From Beta vulgaris subsp. vulgaris (lineage: Eukaryota; Streptophyta; Magnoliopsida; Caryophyllales; Amaranthaceae), in contig NC_079206.1 in the NCBI RefSeq assembly GCF_026745355.1, positions 39,911,779-39,975,778 of the forward strand: 64,000 nucleotides of DNA. Direction: 5' to 3'. A program made the translations under genes and the position numbers. The notes under the pieces are model-generated. The model made no database searches, had not been told where the DNA came from, and saw only the letters and a list, made by a program, of their open reading frames with translations. Below, in pieces: positions 40,007 through 52,084 of the stretch. Position 1 is the first letter of the stretch. Each line of letters starts with the position of its first letter.

Positions 40007-41622
40007 TGATAAGTGCCTATTTATACATATTTTTACCCTCTAATATAATATTTTTAGTGTCGTCTGTTGAGTCATATGGGTTAAATAATATACTTTTAGA
40101 ATATTTCAGTTTAATCACTTGGTAATTATTATTAGTGTTCAAAAGATGAATTTGTGTCTATATTAATTATTTAGTGATAACCTATTTAAATAGAGTTCGG
40201 AAAGATGTACTAAATTCGAGTATTACTAATTCTGCAGGGCTGATATAGTATTTTGGTCATATCTCTCTCATACGGAATCAAAACGAGACGATTCAAGTGG
40301 CTACGGAAAGCTGAGATCGAGACCTACAACGTCTTAGAAGAAATCAAGAGTTAATTCAGCTATTTACTTGGTCGAAATTGTGTTACACACCTACAACCCA
40401 AATATTTAAAGTGCATTTATAATTTGAATAATAAATGGGGTGAGCCCACTTGTATTAACTACCAAGCTCCAACCCCAACATGTACGCACCAACAGCAAAG
40501 CAAATAGGATAAAAGGCCCAAGTATTTGTTAAGAAAAAAAAAGAGAGTGAGTAGTGGAGATAAAAAGAAGAAACCCATTGTTTCTTGTTGGGCTACAAAA
40601 ATACCAACGTGGGTATTGGAAGAAAGGTGGTTTTGATACAAAACCCAGAAGTTAGCAATAGTAAAAAGGGAGCCGAGGGGAGGAATTGAGGAGATATGGA
40701 GAGTAGAGCCACACACAGGAAATGAAGGCGGGACGAAACAGAGTGATGGCGGCATAATTTCAATCCAAAATTTGTCCCTCATGAGTTTTCTCTATTCTCT
40801 TTTATCTCTTTTCTTTGTTTTTATGTCTAATTTAGAGTAGTTTTACACTAGTAGGAATATGCAATTGAATCTTGTTATCGGTTTATGAGATTATGATTTA
40901 TGTTTGTTCAATTAATTAGTTTGATTGGGTATTCACATGAAATTTGTTATTTGAGTTTATAATTTATGAATGTTAATTTTAGATTGATCACCTAATGTTT
41001 TATTCATGGTTATTTGCTTGCATTAACAGTAACATTATTAGGTTGAAGCTTTCTTATCTGATGTATTGCTGGAATTTTATGTGATGTTAATTTTAATATA
41101 GTTGGAGCTTTCTGGGTTAATTAAAGTTAACTGATTGGTGTTCTTAACGTGGTCAAGTTTGTTAATTTAATATATGCTTTCATTGTTAAATTGATATATT
41201 TGATTAGGACTGAACTTGCGTGCGTTCACGGGGTTTAGTTAGTATGAACTATAAAGCAACTAATTTTCTTGCGTTCAAGGGATTATTTGCTAACCCATCT
41301 ATCTATCGACTAATTAAATGATTCAATGATTAAACCCTGTCTCAAGAGAAAATTACATGTCTCCTATTAGTTTCTTAGTTATATTTTTAAAACCGAATTT
41401 GTTTCCTGCAATTTATATTTATAGTTATTAGTTTAATAGTTTAGTATAGTTTTGATATTTGAAACCCCCAATTTATAAAATAGTAGTTATATATATAATT
41501 AAATAATTAGTTTAAGATAATAACGCAGTCTCTGTGGGTTCGACCCTTACTTTCCCTATCTATTTGTTAGAGTTAGTGAGTGATTTATAAATTTAATTTT
41601 GTTGCGAAAACGACACGCATCA
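40007..41622 (+). repeat. 3' LTR of the Athila-like element
   Basis: 1616 bases, TGATAAGTGCC at the start and GACACGCATCA at the end, preceded by the polypurine tract. Near the right end GTCTCTGTGGGTTCGACCC is typical of Athila-type LTRs. Copia element D resumes directly at 41623. The 5' LTR of this element is not in the window. Confidence 0.85.
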
Positions 41623-41639
41623 TGAAGGTGATTATAAAA

Positions 41640-43330
41640 TTTTATCATATGTTACGCAGGAAGACAAACTTCGTTAACCCAGCCAAAATAATTCGTAGGA
41701 ACTTGTTCCTCACCCTTGGAACCAGAGGCAGTAGGAGGTTTTGGTGGAGGAACTGAAGTAGGTTGGTTTGAAGTACCATCAGTTCCCGGAGTAGAAACAG
41801 ATGGTGAGGTGGTGTAAATGGGAGGAATAAAAGGTGGTGGTGGTGGAAGAGATGTAGAGGTGGTGAAAAGGGATTAGGTCCAGTCAACTCATCCTTAATC
41901 TATTCAAAGCTGGAAGGAACAGAAAAGGATGAGGGAGAGATTGAGGATAGTTTGGTGAGAGGAACAGAGAGTTTTGGTGAAGATGGAGGTGTGGGTTCCT
42001 TGAGAGAGTGTTGTTCTTGTTCCTCCACATCAGAAAGAACTAAAGGTGAGTCCTTGTTGGAAGAAACAGGAGCAGAAAGAGCAATTTTCAATCTTGTGCT
42101 CTGCCTAACTCTCTTAGGAACAGGAGGGGTAGGCTTTTTGGCTACTGTTTTGCGTCTCTTTGGTTTTGGTTCTTTTGGTTCAATGGATGTAGGAACTGGT
42201 TCCTCTAAAATTACATCTGCCAGTTCCTCTTCAACTGCCCTAGGCAGTTTCCTCTTGCTAGAGGAACTGGGAGCTGTTCTCCCTTGAGTGAGTACTCCCT
42301 CTTGGACAGAATATTGCCCTGCTTAATTCCTTGAGTGGGCCAGCCAGTTAACTTAACCTTAAAATGAGAAAGAAGGGATGTAATCAAAGCACCATATCCA
42401 ACTACGCAATTGTTTTCTATGCAATGTGTAAGATGTTGGATGAAAAGAGAAGGAAAGTTTATTTGTATGTGATGGTCTAAACAGAACATATAGCACATGT
42501 CCAAGAGACCCACTTCATTCCTTTTTTCAGTGCGAGGAATGAGTGCTCTCCAAACTAAATTGAACAAGACTTTGTGGAGAGGAGAGAGTAGGTTGTGGTT
42601 TAGTTTGTTCTGACCAGCAGTTCCCCCAAAAGTTTCAATAATTTTATCTTGGGGAAAATTAGGGAAGGAAACAGTTCCTTTCCTTTTAAAATACAGATCT
42701 GCTCCTTTGCAAGGAACTTCCCAAATCTTGGCCAATTTCTTGAGTAAATTTTATTTTCTCCCTTACTTTAGATGTGCAAATACCATCAGTGTTGGTAAAA
42801 TTCGCACAAAATTCATCCATTGCTAAAGGAACGAGAGCATTATTAAAAGCATATTCAAAGAGATATTCCATACCCTCTTCCTTTAGAATGTCTGTTAATT
42901 CATTAAATGTCACCTCATTTGCCCATTCTAATCTACACAAAAACCTAACACGTACCTTGACTCATTCTTTCAACCTGTTTCTTTGATGAAGAAGGAGCAG
43001 TTCCTTTGGAAGGAACAGGGGTGACTACTTCTTCCCCCTGAGTTTGTTCCGGGGACTCTTCTTCATCATCCTCCCCTATTAATTTCCTTCTTCTCATACT
43101 TTTTCTTGGGGATTCTAATTTTTGCTCATCAATTGGGTGTTTCTTGATTTTGTTCGGTTTCAGGGTTTTGGTAGGAGAAGGGTGTTTTCCATTTTTGAGG
43201 AGTTGGGAGATTTTGAGTTGGAAAAGGTGAATTTCGTGAGGTTTTTGCCATATGTAAGTAAGGTTGGGGTTTTATGGTTTGTGAAGAGGTGTGAGGTTTT
43301 GCAATGGCGAAGATGAAGAGTCTAAGGAAC
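41640..43330 (-). pseudogene. SIRE-like copia element D: env-like/plant transposon ORF
   Basis: In minus order: MAKTSRNSPFPTQNLPTPQK at about 43250, broken by stops; GVCRLEWANEVTF-like text around 42940 (CRLEWANEVTFNELTDILKE); IWEVPCKGADLYFKRKG and NHNLLSPLHKVLFNLVWRAL, then GALITSLLSHF at 42735-42211; and a proline/serine-rich tail (PPSSPKLSVPLTK) to 41645. SIRE/Maximus-type copia elements carry such an extra ORF after pol, annotated as env-like or as a putative plant transposon protein. Frameshifts near 42735 and 43130 break it, and the 3' LTR is lost at the Athila-like LTR. Confidence 0.75.
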
Positions 43331-43799
43331 ACGTTTCTAGAAATATGAATAAAGAGAGAGGAGATGCATGTAACAGTGATGGTACACGCGCGTAAAAATA
43401 AAAAAATAAAATAAAAGGAAAAAAAAACGAAAAGAAGATAAATGAGAATCAAGATTTAATTAAATCTGATTCCTATATTTTTGGGATTTTTCGGATTTTT
43501 GGATTTTTATGAGTTTTTAATTTTTGGAAAGAAAATAAATGCTAAGGAACTTGTGCTATAGGAACAACTAATGCTACATATCAATGTTCTTCATATATGC
43601 ATGTTTTTTACCTTAGGAACAGTAAGGGGAGTATTATGTGACATTTGTGAGTTGTTTTATTCCTTTGAATTCATGTTTATGTTTTAACATTTAATTTGCA
43701 ATGGTCTTAGGCAATTAAACACAATTATTTTACACACAAGTCACTCAAATTATTCAAACATGGGGAATGAATAGGAACAATCACTTAATTTTTATTAAC

Positions 43800-46700
43800 C
43801 TTAACTCAAGCCTTAATTTTTCATATCTATTCTTTGTAAAGGCTTAGTTAGTATATCAGCAATCTGATTCTCAGTTTGACAAAACTCAAGTTTAATCAAA
43901 CCTTTTTCAACATTTTCTTTTAGAAAGTGATGTCTGATATGTATATGTTTAACTCTGAATGATGCACTGGATCTTTAAAAATATTAATAGCACTAGTATT
44001 ATCACAATAAATAGGAACACAATCAAAGTTTATTCCATAGTCACTAAGTTGTTGTTTTATCCAAAGCATTTGAGAGCAACATGCAGCAGCTGCTACATAT
44101 TCTGCTTCAGCAGTGGATAAAGCAACTGTGTTTTGTTTCTTGGTACTCCAAGAAACTAAACTATGACTAAGGAATTGCCATACCTGAGGTGCTTTTCCTA
44201 TTTACAAGATCTCCAGCATAATCTGCATCTGCATATCCTCTTAGCTCGAATGTATCACTTCTTGGATAGTAGAGTCCAAGATCATCTGTTCCTTTAAGAT
44301 ATCTAAGAATTCTCTTCACGACAGTTAGATGAGACTCTTTTGGATTTGCTTGAAATCTAGCACACAAACCAACACTGAAAGCTATGTCTGGACGACTAGC
44401 AGTTAGATACAAAAGTGAACCAATCATTCCTCTATATTTTGTTTGATCAACACTTGTTCCTATGGAGTCTTCATCTAATCTAGTTGAAGTTCCCATAGGA
44501 GTGTGATTTATCTTTGAGTTTTCGAGGCCATATTTCTTCAATAGTTCCTTTATGTATTTTTGTTGGTGAACAATTATTCCCTTTTCAGTTTGTTTGATTT
44601 GTAGTCCAAGAAAGAAATTTAACTCACCCATCATACTCATTTCAAATTCATTACTCATGAGATTTGAGAATTCTTTGCATAATGTTTCATTTTTTGCTCC
44701 GAATATGATGTCATCAACATATATTTGAACAAGTAAAATGTCAGTTCCTTTAGATTTTAGGAACAAGGTTTTATCAACCTTTCCTCTTTTAAAATTTTTT
44801 CTAAAAGGAACTTAGATAATCTTTCATACCATGATCTAGGTGCTTGTTTTAACCCATAAAGAGCTTTATCAAGCTTGTAGATGTTTGGGAGATTATTATT
44901 TTCAAAGCCTGGGGGTTGTTCAACATATACATCTTCATTTAGATAGCCATTTAGAAATGCACACTTAACATCCATTTGATATAATTTAAATCCCATGTAA
45001 GCAGCAAATGCAATTAAAATTCTAATGGCTTCTAATCTAGCTACAGGAGCAAAGGTTTCTTCATATCTTCCTTCTTGTTGATTATAACCTTTTACTACAA
45101 GTCTAGCTTTGTTCCTGACAATGGTTCCATATTCATCTAGTTTTTTCTAAACACCCATTTTAAGCCAATTTTTTGTTGTTTAGAGAGGGAACTAGATGCC
45201 ATACCTTGTTTCTTTCAAACTCATTTAATTCAGCTTGCATGCATGATCCAATCAGAGTCAGTTAGGCTTCTTCATGATTTCTTGGTTCCATCATTGATAG
45301 GAACGCATGAAATGCACAAAAATTCCTTAACTGAGATCTAGTTTGCGTACCTTTGGATATGTCCTGATTATGAGTTCCATTGGATGTGACTTTTGTATTT
45401 CCAAGGTTTTGGTTGAAACTCTCTTATAGGAACATGTTGTTCCTCATGAGTTCCTTGAGTAGATGAGGAACTATGATTAGTTGTTCCTCTATTAGCCTCG
45501 GTAGACTATGTTCCTTCATCTTGAGGAACATGAACATCTTCTCTCCTTGAGGAACAGGAACATCATATGTGATTATTCAATTCCTTCGTTCCTTTCTTTT
45601 CACTTCTTCTTCATTTGAATCTGCATTTTCTTTCACTTGGTTGTACCAACCCAATTCATAGTCATCAACCTGTATGCTTGGATTGTATTTGTCAGATTCA
45701 TCAAAGATTAGTGAATACTTTCTTCAACACACATAGTTCTTTTGTTATATACTCTATAAGCTTTACTATGTGATGAGTATCCTAAAAATATTGCTTCATC
45801 ACTCCTTGCATAAATTTCCAAGATTATCTTTTCCATTATTATACAAAACACTTGCAACCAAATGTTCTAAAATAAGTGATATTTGGTTTCTTTCCAAAAT
45901 AAAGTTCATAAGGAGTTTTGTTAATGATAGGTCTCATCATGGCACGATTAATTATGTGACAAGCAGTATTAACAGCTTCAGCCCAAAAGTTCCTTGGAAG
46001 CTCACTAGCAATTAACATGTATCTAGACATTTCCTCCAAAGTTCTATTTTTCCACAACACCATTTTGTTGTGGTTTCTAGGGGCAGAAAAATTATGATCT
46101 AGGCCATTATCTCTGCTTAAGTCATCAAATTTATAATTCTCAATTCTTTGCCATGATCGATCTAAATGCATTATTTTATGACCACTCAATGTTGAACTCT
46201 TTTAGCAAAGACAAGGAACTCATCATAAGTCTCATCTTTACTAGAGAAAAATAACCCAAGTATACCTAGAGTAGTCATCTACAATAACTAAGTACATACC
46301 TCTTTCCACTTCGACTTTGAATTCTCATAGGTCCACATAAGTCCATATGAATTAATTCTAATGGTTTAGTGGTACTTACAATCGTTTTAGATTTGAAAGA
46401 GGATTACTTGCTTGCCTCGTGCACATGCATCACAAACTTGATCAATATGAAATTTTATGGATGGTGATCCTAAAACAAGATCTTTTGATCTAAGTTTCTC
46501 AAGTAATGAAAAGCTAGCATGTCCTAGACGCTTGTGCCAAAGAAGTGAATCATCTTCAATAGCACTAAGACAGGTTAAGTTGACTTTAGGAACAAGGTCA
46601 AGATCCACAATATATGTGTTCCCTTTCCTTGTTCCTTCCAAGATAACCTTCTTAGTTTTAATGTTGATGATCAAGCATTTTTCGTTATCAAATTTTTACA

Positions 46701-47026
46701 GCATTTCCCTTGTCACAGAATTGGGAAATACTCAATGGATTATGTTTTAGACCTTCAACTAAAAATACATTCTCAATGGAGTGTAGTGGTGACTTACCAA
46801 CCTTACCCATGGCAACTGTGTTACATTTCTTATTGTCACCAAATGTTACACTTCCACCTTCATAGGTTGTGAGTGAGAGAAACTTAGTTTTGTCTCCTGT
46901 CATGTGCTTGGAACATCCACTATCAAGATACCATGTGTTGTTCCCCATTACTCCAACCTGCAAAAATTAACTAATTGTTACTTATAGGAACCCCTTCTTT
47001 TGTGGGATCCTATTCTTGACTAGGAC
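43800..47026 (-). pseudogene. SIRE-like copia element D: protease, integrase, RT and RNase H
   Basis: In minus order: protease NNTWYLDSGCSKHMTGD (46963-46688); integrase zinc-binding LLWHKRLGHASFSLLEKLRS with CDACARGKQ; an integrase core with LPRNFWAEAVNTACHIINR and YELYFGKKPN (46189-45839). The RT reads [20 protein letters not shown] and [20 protein letters not shown], with an intact catalytic box LVQIYVDDIIFGA (44766-44167). RNase H has GYADADYAGDLVNRKSTSG, then AEAEYVAAAACCSQMLW and [10 protein letters not shown] to about 43820. Several frameshifts and stops (for example near 44760, 45500 and 46380) make it inactive. Confidence 0.92.
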
Positions 47027-47039
47027 TTGCACTACAAAA

Positions 47040-47600
47040 AAAATTGGCTATAGAGGCACATCATTTGGCCGACTTGCCTCTAAAACCCCCTTTTACCATC
47101 ACATAAACATGGTTGCCTCTAATTATATGGTTTTTAGTGTCAAGTATATTCTGGTGTTTCTAAAGATACATTTTAGCATCAGATGAATGTTGGTTGCCTC
47201 TAAAACCATGTTTTTAGCATCACATGAATATTGGTTGTCTCTAAATCCATATTTTTAGCATCACATGATTTTAATTGTCTCTAAAACCATTTTTTTTAGC
47301 ATCAACTATAGTTAGTTGTCTCAAAAGCCATGTATTTAGCGTCACATGACTTTAGTTGTCTCTAAAGAAATTTTTTTCAGCATCAACTGTAGTTAGTTGT
47401 CTCTAAAGCCATGTATTTAGCGTCACATGAATTTAGTTGTCTCTAAAGCCATTTCTTCAGCATCAACTGTAGTTAGTTGTCTCTAAAGCCATGTATTGAG
47501 CGTCACATGAATTTAGTTGTCTCGATAGCCATTTTTTTCAGCATCACATAGATTATTGTTGCATCTAAAGATATTTCTTAGTGTCACTTGAATTGTCGTT
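47040..47600. repeat. Left subterminal repeats of the CACTA element
   Basis: About nine units of roughly 60 bases alternate TTTAGCATCACATGAAT or TTAGCGTCACATGA with GTTGTCTCTAAAGCCAT. They match the inverted-sense repeats at 54370-54780 and are the likely transposase-binding array. Confidence 0.9.
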
Positions 47601-47830
47601 AGTGGTGCCAAAAACTCTGCTGACTGCTGGGTCAACCTGATATTGACCTGATTTGAACTTGGTTCGACCTGTGAGGGTCAGTCTCTAGACCTGATCGAAA
47701 CCTAACCTGGGATTACCTAGACCTGACCGTAGTGGTGTCAGAAACAGATATGACCGCTGGATCAACCTGATTCTGACCTGACTTGAACATGGTTCGACCT
47801 GTGAGGGTCAGTCCTCAAACCTGACCTGTT
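47594..47830 (+). repeat. Two-copy tandem repeat in the CACTA element
   Basis: Two diverged copies of about 140 bases share GTGGTGYCARAAAC, GACCTGAYTTGAAC, TGGTTCGACCTGTGAGGGTC and GGWTCAACCTGAT. No function is apparent. Confidence 0.85.
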
Positions 47831-48950
47831 TTCATTTTCTTTATGAGGATCCACCCCTTGTGTATTTATTTTGGTTATTTGGATCAAAAGCAATATAATG
47901 TTTGGTTTAGGTTTTCAGCATTTATGACTAGTTAGTGTATGTTTCTTTTATAAAAAAGGTATGAGAAAAAATATCTCAATTGTAACTACTTTTTAAAAAA
48001 AACATAACTAAAAAATTAATAAGATAATTATCGAGCTCCTCATGAGTTAATCAAGTTGAGTTGGGTCTTGCTTGACTCCACTCGTTTTGCATTTAAGTCA
48101 TGTGAACTTGAGCTGAACTTTGAATAATTTAACCGAGTCGAACATAAGCTACTTGTGAGCATCTAAACTCGATTAGCCCCTAATTCAAGTCTGATATGTC
48201 TACTTTAGGGCTAACAAATTCATATTAGTTAATGATCAGTTTAGATTAGTGAAAATGGCACACTCTACTCTAGTATGACAAATCAGATAGCATAATATAC
48301 GTGGCCCCTTTGTCATAAATTGTCAAGGTGGAGAAAGTCACGAGATGGAGTATTGTGAAAGACAACATATCTTAACTGTAAGATAATCAAAACATCAAAT
48401 TAATTAAAAAGATCAAGAAATCATTGTATTAATAAAAATAACCTATTAAATGCAAAACATTATACATTGATTATCAATTATGATCAAGAACTGCATGTAA
48501 AGATGGGACCGATTAACTAAGCAATTAGAATAACTAAATTAGAATAACTTATGGAATCCAAATCTGAAACTAACCAAACCCTTTAATAAAAAACAAAGAA
48601 TAAAGAAAACTACTAATGGAATTCAAATACAATATTAATAGCATCTATATTCTAATTCAAACAATACAAATATTTTTTTTTCCTTACAGTTCACACATAT
48701 TACTATCATCAAGATAAAAATGCAACTTCCTTCCGAAATTGTCAAATCCATAACTTTGATTCCAATTCTAAAATAAGATAGTAATTATTGCTAAACAAGA
48801 TTTAAATTGATACAGAATTTTACCGGAAAATAAAAACAAACTCGATTTTTCATTCTTTTTGTGTGATTTTTGGTGTGTTTTTGTTGGTTTTTGTGATTGT
48901 AGGTGGAAATTGGAATTGAAAAGGATATAAAAAAAAATTAGAACAAGGAG
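47831..48950. other. CACTA interior, no recognisable gene
   Basis: AT-rich, without coding sequence or clear repeats that I can support. Confidence 0.6.
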
Positions 48951-48959
48951 CATTAGCAC

Positions 48960-49500
48960 TGTAGCAGCACCCAGTAGGCAGTAGACACCACGGCCCGGCC
49001 GTGGGCTTCATCCCCACGCCACGACTGACCCGTGACTGCCCTTTCCATTTCTTCGCATAAACCAACGCCGGTCACCTCCTCTGCGCACCACACCATCACC
49101 TCCCAGGTCATTCGGCACCAGAAACCCACTGGAACCCCACCGTCTTCTCTTCGCGCCTACCACCTCCCTCGCGTCTCCTGCCCGCACAACATCGCCTGAC
49201 AATCTCCCCCTCCTCTTAAGCCCACACCGATCGCCCAGCATCGCACCACACCGCCGCCGACCCCCCTGCGCGGAACCACCATCTCCGATACCCTCGAAAT
49301 CCTCGCGACCCCCGCCTGGTCCTTCGAACCACTCCACCGTCCTAAGCTGCATCATCACCTGCGCCTTGTTCGTCGCCTACTTCGACCACCTACAGCAGCC
49401 GCAAATCTAACCATCACCTCTCCTGCTCCGACCACCTTCCATCCTTCTGCTTTCGACAACCCAGCCAGCCTTCCCCTGTTTTCTGCTCTCTCTCTCTTCT
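48960..49500. other. GC-rich gene-like island in the CACTA element
   Basis: About 540 bases of CACC/CCACC-rich sequence stand out from the AT-rich surroundings. Open frames exist on both strands, including 116 codons on the minus strand, rich in Gly and Arg. It is followed on the plus strand by CT-rich text and TAGAAATTTAGGGTTTC, which looks like a plant 5' leader. This could be a captured host-gene fragment, but no protein family is recognisable. Confidence 0.4.
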
Positions 49501-49817
49501 TGTTTTACTCTGTTTCTTGATAGAAATTTAGGGTTTCATTTTAGAGTTTGTTTTTATAGGGGGTTGATTTGGGGTTGTTTCAACTGTTGGATTAGATCTA
49601 ATGGTTAGGATAGAAAGAAAGGAGAGATGAGAATTTCTGAAAAAAGAAGGAGAAATTGGATCATTTTGGACCATTAGATCAATAAGATTTTTGCTCTTTT
49701 ACAAATCAAAAGCTAAAAATTAGGATTCATGTGTTTGTCTTTTGACCAATGAGATTTGAGAATGATAATGTTTATGGATTATGACAAAAAAAATTATTGA
49801 ATAACCAATTAACAATA

Positions 49818-49818
<1 letters not shown>

Positions 49819-49886
<68 letters not shown>
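49819..49886. repeat. (TTA)n microsatellite
   Basis: About 22 uninterrupted ATT/TTA triplets, ending in ATCATCATC. Confidence 0.97.
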
Positions 49887-50158
49887 CATCATCATCTCAT
49901 CATTTATATTATAATTGTTATTGTTATCATGTTATTTTATTATTATTATTTCGAATCATAATGCTTACCATAATCGAGTCATTAAAATTTTATGTAAATC
50001 CAGTAATTGATCGTATACTCGTAGTTAATATATAATACTCGTTATTGTTATCGTTAGTTATACTATTACAGCATATGAAGAGTCGATACTCATTAATAAT
50101 CATTCACATATTAGCTATAATGGTTCCAATTATTATATCGTACTGTCACTATACTAAT

Positions 50159-50556
50159 TTATAATCAATAGAATATTAGATTGGTTTTACAATTATTTTG
50201 ATATCAATTTTATATAATGAAATGATTCAACATATTAGTATTTATATTGTTATTGTTATTGTTAGTATTCCTGTTCTTATTTGTATTACTATTGCTACTA
50301 TTACTGTTATTATTTGTATTTTTACCTATTATCGTTGTCGCCTTATGTTTATTAGTATTATTATTCTCATTACTATCATAGCTATTTACAAACTTCTATA
50401 TCAATCATAATGCTTATAATAATAAATCATTTATATAAAGTTTGGAATGATCGTCTACTCGTTATTATGTAGTTGGTTATAATATATAATATTAAACATA
50501 TGAAGAGTCGTTCTACTTTTTTTACTCATTAGATGGTTTTACGCAGTTGATTATTC
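50159..50556 (+). repeat. Direct repeat, copy 1
   Basis: Starts TTATAATCAATAGAATATTA and ends GTTGATTATTCA. Matches 51680-52073 with small indels. The outermost bases of each copy form a short inverted repeat (TATAATCAA/TTGATTATT). Confidence 0.92.
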
Positions 50557-51679
50557 ATCTTAGCAAAACACAACTCGATATGGGTACAAAATATCGATTA
50601 ATGATGGCGCAAATAGAGGAAGTCTGCTTGGAGCTAAACTTTCTTGAAGTAAGGAAAGGGTAACATCCTCAACAAAACACCACTATCAAGATCGTGGACA
50701 CCATTTACACGACCAAGACTCGGGCAAGTCAGATGTTTCTTCGCAGTTGTCAACGCGATGACGTTCATCGTCATCGAGAACACCCATCTTTCCAAACACA
50801 CAACTAAGACACATGCAGTAATTTCGTCTACTGTATGGTTAACCTGCCGCCTTGGATGAGGCTAGCTGGTCGGTGACCTCAGTCTTAATGTCGTTTTAGC
50901 CAACGCAAACCAGCTAGGGACAAAGTTTGTGCTCCAAGGAGTCATTCTCTCTATCAGCACCAGTCCCATCGTTGAGTTCCTTGTCAATTCGCGACTCTTG
51001 TCAACTGGGCGACCATGTCTGAACTCCTTGATAAGAGGAGCAAACAATTCCATAGCGTGCTGACGACTAACCATGTGCAGGATGAACACCATGTAAGAAT
51101 CCATACTATAATTATGCTTCTAAGCCTTTTTTGGCAGGACATCGCAACGACGTTAGGACGTTGGGACTGTAGACCTCCTGAGAAGGGAGCTGGCACATGT
51201 ATAGACAATGATTTCTAAATTCTAGAGTACCATCACTTTGAGAAGGTAGTCCATGTAGTTATACGACTCAGCCTTTGCAGATCATATTACACTAATGGAG
51301 ATTCCAAATAAGTGTATGTACTGTTCAACCTATGAAGTTCTATGATAGGACGTCTGATCTGATTTTATCCATGTAGGTATGATTACTCAACAAAGAAAAC
51401 AATTTGACCAAGGGTAGGCTTAATGGAAGTAGTGTTGTCCTTAAAATTACAGAAGTTAGCAGAAAGCACCAAGGACATAGTCCTCTTGGGATCAGGCGGG
51501 GGAAGCACTTGAATTGGAATAGGAGGTTTTGTAACTGTAGCAGCACTAGGAGTATGGATAGAGCCGAATGAGGTGGTTATATTTACTTTTACATGACGAT
51601 GAAGGATCTCCACAAAGGGGCACTGTCCCGATAGATAACTTATTTCTTATGGAAGACGATGATAAAATAATAAGAAAAA
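50557..51679. other. 1.1 kb segment between direct repeats
   Basis: Minus-strand open stretches exist (51613-51383, ending PTLGQIVFFVE; 51104-50862, with PLIKEFRHGRPVDKSRELTR), but I recognise no domain. With its flanking repeats it could be a short LTR-like element or the product of a segmental duplication. No primer-binding site or polypurine tract is visible. Confidence 0.35.
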
Positions 51680-52073
51680 TTATAATCAATAGAATATTAG
51701 ATTGGTTTTACAATTATTTTGATATCAATTTTATATTAAAATGATTCAACATATTAGTATTTATATTGTTATTGTTAGTATTCCTGTTCTTATTTGTATT
51801 ACTATTGCTACTATTACCGTTATTATTTGTATTTTTACCTATTATCGTTGTCGCTTTATTTATTATTTATTATTCTCATTACCATCATAGTTGTTTACAA
51901 ACTTACATATCAATCATAATACTATAATAATAAATCATTTATAAAAGTTTGGAATTGATCGTCTACTCGTTATTATTGTAGCTGGTACGGTTATAATATA
52001 TAATATTAAAACATATGAAATGTCATTCTACTTTTTTACTCATTAGAGTGGTTTTACGTAGTTGATTATTCAA
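51680..52073 (+). repeat. Direct repeat, copy 2
   Basis: Second copy of 50159-50556, offset about 1521 bases. It ends at the left subterminal repeats of the inner CACTA element. Confidence 0.92.
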
Positions 52074-52084
52074 ATTTTATGATT

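Noticed and set aside
43122..43452. Open frames on both strands near the env-like ORF
   Set aside because: The plus-strand frame is the shadow of the minus-strand start region of the env-like ORF.
49008..49358. 116-codon minus-strand ORF rich in Gly and Arg
   Set aside because: Reported only as part of a GC-rich island; no domain or start context to call it a gene.
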